Origin: Hypericum androsaemum | Taxonomy: Eukaryota > Streptophyta > Magnoliopsida > Malpighiales > Hypericaceae | DNA: 64,000 nt | Assembly (NCBI GenBank): GCA_963995505.1 | Contig: OZ023182.1 | Coordinates: forward strand, 11,400,707-11,464,706 | Direction of reading: 5' to 3' | Shown: positions 59,466 through 64,000 of the stretch, in pieces | Layout of the letters: every line of letters begins with the position of its first letter | Numbering within the stretch: position 1 is the first letter of the stretch | The notes under the pieces: generated by a model | Database searches by the model: none | What the model was told of the DNA's origin: nothing | The model's input: the letters and a program-made list of their open reading frames with translations, nothing else | Position numbers and translations under genes: made by a program

Positions 59466-61500
59466 TCACAAATAACAACAACCGGTACTTGATGATACGT
59501 GCAGAGTTAGGGGAAGCCCTGAACCTGCTGCAACAACGAGTAATCGAACACAGGGAGCGCGCCTAGAGGTCTCTAGATCAAGCTAGTTGGTTAGATCTAG
59601 GATGGATCTATTTTTGTAGTTTTAAATTGGGGGTGAAATCAAGCAATTAGAACACTTAAGATGCTAGATAAATGAAAAGTTGGGTCAGACACCTTTCATG
59701 CACCTTCCTGACTAAGTAACCTTGTGGGCTATCTAAGATCATGACGGCCCAGGGATTTACAACAGTTTGCTACTTTACATCAATCACAAGCCAAAGCAGG
59801 TACTAAGGCAAGTCACCAACCTGTCATGTACCAAGATTCATCGTACCCGATGCTGCGACACCGAATAGCTAGTCTCTAGCGAAGGCACCTAAAACCACTA
59901 GTCCCACCTTGAACGTGACCCTATAGACTGCTAGGATTGGCTAATGGTATCTCGTGTTTCCCACCATGCCGGCTAGTCTACTCCCCGACTCTCCATGGTC
60001 ACCTTCTGCTGGACGTTTAGGTCGAATATCACTCGATCATTTAGTGTGAATCTAGCCAAACTAATGCATCATCGACTATCTAGTTTGAACTAGGCACATT
60101 CAAGGCTAGAAATATTAAGCCCTCTGGTTTGTACATACTTTAAGGATGGTCAGTCCATTTTGGTCACCTAGCCGTTCGGAAGAGAGAGAAGAGAGAGAGA
60201 GGGTTTGTATTTTTTTTTTCAGGGAAGAGAGCATGAGCGGGAGTAAGGAGGGGCGAAATGAGAAATATATGTGAATAAAGAATAGAGGTACATGCTTGTA
60301 ATCTAACTTGTCCAAATTAAAAAAATTAATGATTCAGATTTTAGCAGTATCGTGTTGTCCACTTTATACTGCCAGCACCAAATCCACTCCCCTCTCAATA
60401 AATTTTGGAATCTTATCAAAAATGGACAAATAACAAGGAAAATATAATGAATAGACTTGAAAAGTTATAGTAGTTAGATACGTATCCTAGGGGTCTATTC
60501 GAATCTAAATTTCGAAGAGTTTAATACGTGTTGATTGGCACTCGATTCAGTGCGGACTGAAGGCAAGTGGCCCAAACAATACAGACTCAAATATAGAGCT
60601 TTTTTTTTTGTGGAATCAAAATGTCACCGGAATCTTGTGTTATTGATATGTCCAATTTTTTTCCCAATTTTTTGTTTGTAGAGAAAAATGTATTTTTTTT
60701 CTAACCTGTAATACCAACTCCATGAAGCAAATGAAACGCGGGAGAGAAGGAAGGCAGTGGCGTTGTTTTGGGTCCTCCTCCTCCTTCTCCCATATTATGT
60801 TTTTCTCTTGGTTTGGTCACTGTTTAATCATCTTCAAGCTGGGACCTCCGCAACTAATTTTTTTTAACAAGTTAGTGTAGTGCTGTGGTGAGATTTTAGC
60901 CAGAAAAAGAACCAACCTGGTCCACACCTTCAAGGTTTCGTTTTCTAATAGAACCAACCTGTTTAACAAACCTCGGGTTTCTTGCTTGTGAACAGAGGGA
61001 CCATGGGTCTTAGTTGTAATTAGGGTTCTTGATCAATTCATTAAAATTATGATTTTTTAAGTTCAGAAATTGATGTAGGTTTTTTCAAAATTAAGGATTT
61101 TCATATTTTTCTCTAAATGATTTGGAGGTTACAAATTTTAGTTTTTCAATTTGTAGTTTGGTTGAACGTGGGAAGAAGAAGATGAGGTGGGAGGAAGAAG
61201 ATGAAGGGAGAAAGAAATAGAGATTTTTTATTTTTTAAGTGGGAGGGGTATTTTTGTCTTTTCAAGTGGGGGTTCGCCGGAGAAAATGACATATTCCGGC
61301 TACAGGGCCTCGAGAGTATAATAAAACCAAACACGAAAGATAGAAAAATAATTTTTGGAAACCCAGGGATGCGAGAAGTAAGGTGTCCAAACACCAGGGA
61401 CGTGAAAATAATTTACCCTATTTAATAATAATTATAATAATAAATTATATAATTTACAAGTAATGGAAAAAAATAAAACCACTTACTAGCCTTACATAAT
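59466..61500. other. No gene recognised
   Basis: AT-rich intergenic sequence with T-runs, a GAGAGA tract near 60180 and short stop-riddled frames. I see no domain, RNA gene or clear repeat boundary. Confidence 0.6.
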
Positions 61501-61504
61501 TAAA

Positions 61505-61600
61505 TTAAGAGAAAAGTCTACATAAGTACCCTGTAGTATCTCCGATTATCACTTGAGTACCATGTGGTTTAAAAACGATAGAACGAGTATAACTTTTTCC
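61505..61600 (+). mobile_element. Probable MULE terminal inverted repeat (left end)
   Basis: The region AAGTACCCTGTAGT... and GAGTACCATGTGGTTTAAAA holds two copies of a GTACCnTGTrGT core about 32 bases apart. This resembles the terminal repeats of plant MULE-like transposons. The partner end would lie beyond position 64000, so the assignment rests on resemblance and on the transposase next to it. Confidence 0.45.
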
Positions 61601-62105
61601 AATTTTTCTCACTTAGGTATACCCAACCCAGTTCACTCATTTTTTGTCAAAACGATGTTGACTCGGCGCTTACGTGGACTGCCACATCACTCATTTTGTA
61701 TTAAGTTGTTGCTATGTGGCAATGGATAAATTACCATATTAGTACCTAATTTGTTTATATTTTTTCAAAAATCCTATATAATATTAATATATTAAAAAAT
61801 GGAACCATAAATAATCTCTCTCCCTGTCACCCAAGTTGTCAGTCGAGCTCTCCCCTCCACAACAAAAGAAATGGCGAGCTCTCCCTTCCACACAAAAAAA
61901 TGGCGACCTCCGTTCCTCAAAGTCCTAAGATCCAACTTTTCTGCACCTGAGCTCCCGAGCACCAATTCTCTCCCGACCTCCATTCCTGAAACCCTTCTTC
62001 TTGTAGCCTCCAACGAGATTCAAGTTAGGGCTTGTCCATTTCGAGGTTCGATTTTCACCCCCAGGTTCGATTGTCAAAACTTGCCAACTTCCCCATCCTT
62101 AAATC

Positions 62106-62468
62106 ATGAGTAGCAGCTCTTCTCGGTCATTTGAGTTCCAGAAAGCAAGGGATATGAGATGTGAATGTGGTGTTCGATCGCTGATGCGAATGGCTCAGAC
62201 AAACGAAAATGTTAGAAGGCGATTTTATGATTGTGGTAGATACAACGAGTGTGGTGAAAAGAAGTGTAACTTCTTTGTGTGACTCGATCCACCTACCTGC
62301 AACTACGGTATGGAGGTGTTGCCTGAATTTTTTGCCTCCATTAAGCATAAAAAAGAACACAAATTGGCTCTTTCGGCAACTATGGTTGATTTGCAAACTG
62401 AGATTAGGAAGATTAAAGAGGATCTTTGCTTATCTTCACTGAACTTCTTGGATAAGTGGTCAAAATGA
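62106..62468 (+). pseudogene. GRF-type zinc-finger small protein, one nonsense codon
   Basis: A 120-codon frame starting MSSSSSRSFEFQKARDMRC. It contains the GRF zinc-finger pattern: CECG, then RRRFYDCGRYNEC, then KKCNFFV, where the next residue of the signature (Trp) is replaced by TGA at 62280-62282. The frame continues (LDPPTCNYGMEVLPEFF) through a Lys/Glu-rich probable coiled coil to TGA at 62466-62468. Small plant proteins of this architecture (the uncharacterized At4g04775-like group) carry one GRF finger and a short C-terminal helix; GRF fingers bind nucleic acid. It is convergent with the MULE transposase on the other strand and the 3' ends overlap. It could be a transposon passenger gene or part of the element. 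Confidence 0.7.
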
Positions 62469-63810
62469 TATTGCCATAATCTTGAAGCCTTGTATATTGG
62501 GCTGCAACATCTCCGTTGATAAGTTTCAACGCCCTCTGCCTTGCTCTATAACACTGTTGGACGGTAACATTGGCTTCCAACCTCTTCTGAATTGTCTGTT
62601 GCATTGCTTGCACATGCCACTTGGGGTTGTCCCTGAATCCTCAAGAAACTTACCACATATGTACCTGTAATGAAAAACATCCAGCAAGGAATCATATTGC
62701 ATACATGTCACTTAAGCATAAAGTAGTCTGACATCAAATTACATACCTAGATGTGACTAGATGGTTCTCCCATTCTTTTATACAATTGTGTTGTGGGAAC
62801 CAAGTCTTGATCTGGAATATACCTTCGTCATTGAGCAATGAGGCATGCACTCTAAAATTGCATGAATTTGTACATACAATCGTCACTCTCTCCTTGTTGT
62901 TCTTTACAAACTTGTAATCAAAATCTTTGGAGATGCTCCAATCCTTCAATGCGCTTATATATATCGCAACAGACTTAAACATCATACCCTTAGACAAGAC
63001 CATCTTTCCATCTTTATCTCTCAAATTTGGGTTAAACCACGGGTACTTAACATGATCATCATCATCTGAGTCTTTGACTTCATGCAGCTCTGTGTCACCA
63101 AAAAACACAGGGTCTTCATCGTCACTTTCAGCCCCTCCAAATACATCCAAAATAGTAGCACTTGTATGTGGTTGAGCCCCTCTAAATACATCAGAAGTAG
63201 CAACACTTGTATGTGGTCCAGCCCCTCTAAATGCATCAGTAGCATTAACATCAATAGCATTAACATCAGTAGCATTAGCAGCAAATGCTACATCATCTTC
63301 ACTATCCTCAGACGAGTCACTATCTTCAAATAGTCCCACTAACCCACCATTATTCTCACTCCAATTTTCTTCTTCAACTTGATTACGCATCTGTTCGGTT
63401 TGTGCAAATTCTTCATCCTTTCTAACAAGTTCATCTAATCTCCTTTGTAACTTAGCACAAGTAGTAATATTGTCACCTACTTCCACACCATGCACATCAG
63501 TAAGAGGAAACTATTTTTGAACCTGAGACATGCGTACGATTTCAACATCACTAAGTACCGGTATAATCTGTTCATTATGACCATCAACATCATCCATCTT
63601 AAACCATAAATGACACTCGGTCATCCCGAGGATTCCAACATAAAACTGACAAACATCCCAAAAACAAAACCGGTCAACTTCATATCGAGCCTCATCAAAC
63701 GTAGCCCACCAATATATTTCATACCTCCATTTTCCTCCCACGTTCCACCAAAATTGTACCTTATGCGGATAAGCTCGTCCATCACGTGAGTGAAACCTGC
63801 GAATAATCAC
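62413..63810 (-). pseudogene. MULE (MuDR-like) transposase, N-terminal half only
   Basis: Transposase gene on the minus strand. From the right: an N-terminal domain with VGGKWRYEIYWWATFDEARY; an in-frame TAG (63511-63513); an acidic low-complexity region with two similar FRGAxPHTS segments; then the MuDR-type DNA-binding domain (ALKDWSISKDFDYKFVKNNK, CTNSCNFRVHASL, FQIKTWFPQHNC). After a predicted intron (62665-62746) the YICGKFLED segment continues, a one-base deletion near 62627 shifts the frame, and ANVTVQQCYRARQRALKLI and YTRLQDYGNIIL follow, ending SSVKI. The catalytic DDE/SWIM half is absent; the homology stops at the GRF gene. The 5' end is uncertain because a splice acceptor-like CAG precedes the first recognised codons near 63796. 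Confidence 0.85.
62665..62746 (-). other. Predicted intron of the MULE transposase (82 nt)
   Basis: In gene orientation the donor is CTAG|GTATGT and the acceptor TTTTTCATTACAG|GTAC. Removing it joins VTSR to YICGKFLED in frame. Confidence 0.65.
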
Positions 63811-64000
63811 ATCTCAACAACTAAGCAAACAGACACCAAGAACAAACCATAGAAAAAAGGTTTCGGGGTCAAACCCTAAAACCAACTGACACAGGCTGAG
63901 AACACGACACCTCGAACAGGTGCGAGGTAGACGGCAGACCGGGGTGGAGGGAGGAGCAGGTTCGGCTCCTGGACTGGGTTTTAGGATTTTCTAGCGAACA
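63811..64000. other. Upstream flank of the transposase, unresolved
   Basis: Probably 5' untranslated or intronic sequence of the minus-strand transposase gene. No initiation codon can be chosen with confidence before the window ends. Confidence 0.4.

Noticed and set aside
61871..62113. 80-codon ORF overlapping the GRF gene start
   Set aside because: It has no recognisable domain and lies in the presumed 5' untranslated region; the overlap with the GRF start codon is probably chance.

Overview
The window looks like a transposon- and satellite-rich stretch of a flowering-plant nuclear genome, probably heterochromatic or pericentromeric. The evidence is plant-type LTR retrotransposons primed by initiator-methionine tRNA (Ty3/gypsy chromovirus-like and Ty1/copia), a Tat-like gypsy 3' end, a MuDR-like (MULE) DNA transposon fragment and about 14 kb of pyrimidine-rich satellite. 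I found no host housekeeping gene, tRNA, rRNA or CRISPR array. Species cannot be named from the sequence.

Layout. (1) 1-10199: satellite built from 5- and 10-bp pyrimidine words (CTTGC, CTTTT, CTTAT). It resumes at 41970-45804 in the same strand orientation, so the 32 kb between is an insertion or rearranged block inside one array. (2) 10200-41969: nested gypsy elements. Element A is present as two inverted copies, A1 (minus) and A2 (plus), meeting at an 18-bp spacer (19637-19654). The arms run outward through gag, pol and the 3' LTR of A and on into an LTR of element C that sits at the same position in both arms. The result is a near-perfect inverted repeat, about 8.8 kb per arm on the left and longer on the right because element B is inserted there. 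Element B (23462-29013) lies only in the right arm, has nearly identical LTRs and one in-frame stop in its polyprotein. Element C (31558-41963, minus; Tekay/Del-like with a C-terminal chromodomain) is inserted one base before the end of the A2 3' LTR, with target duplication GGTTC. Its polyprotein has four in-frame stops and no frameshift. (3) 45805-53182: decayed Ty1/copia element D, whose 5' LTR is truncated against the satellite at a perfect short hairpin. (4) 53183-59465: remains of a Tat-like gypsy element E, consisting of a 3' internal spacer, a polypurine tract and a long LTR-like region holding about 2.8 copies of a 470-496 bp tandem repeat. (5) 59466-61500: nothing recognised. (6) 61505-64000: a MULE-like unit with a terminal-repeat-like end, a small GRF zinc-finger ORF (plus, one nonsense codon) and, convergent to it, the 5' part of a MULE transposase gene (minus) with a predicted intron.

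Inferred order of events: satellite; A insertion; C insertion into the A LTR; inverted duplication through microhomology joints; then B insertion into the right arm only. The point of most interest is the giant inverted repeat. LTR C promoters face inward at both ends and two back-to-back LTR A TATA boxes lie at the centre. Read-through transcripts would fold into kilobases of dsRNA, a plausible natural small-RNA source against A-family elements. That function is inference and is not shown by the sequence.
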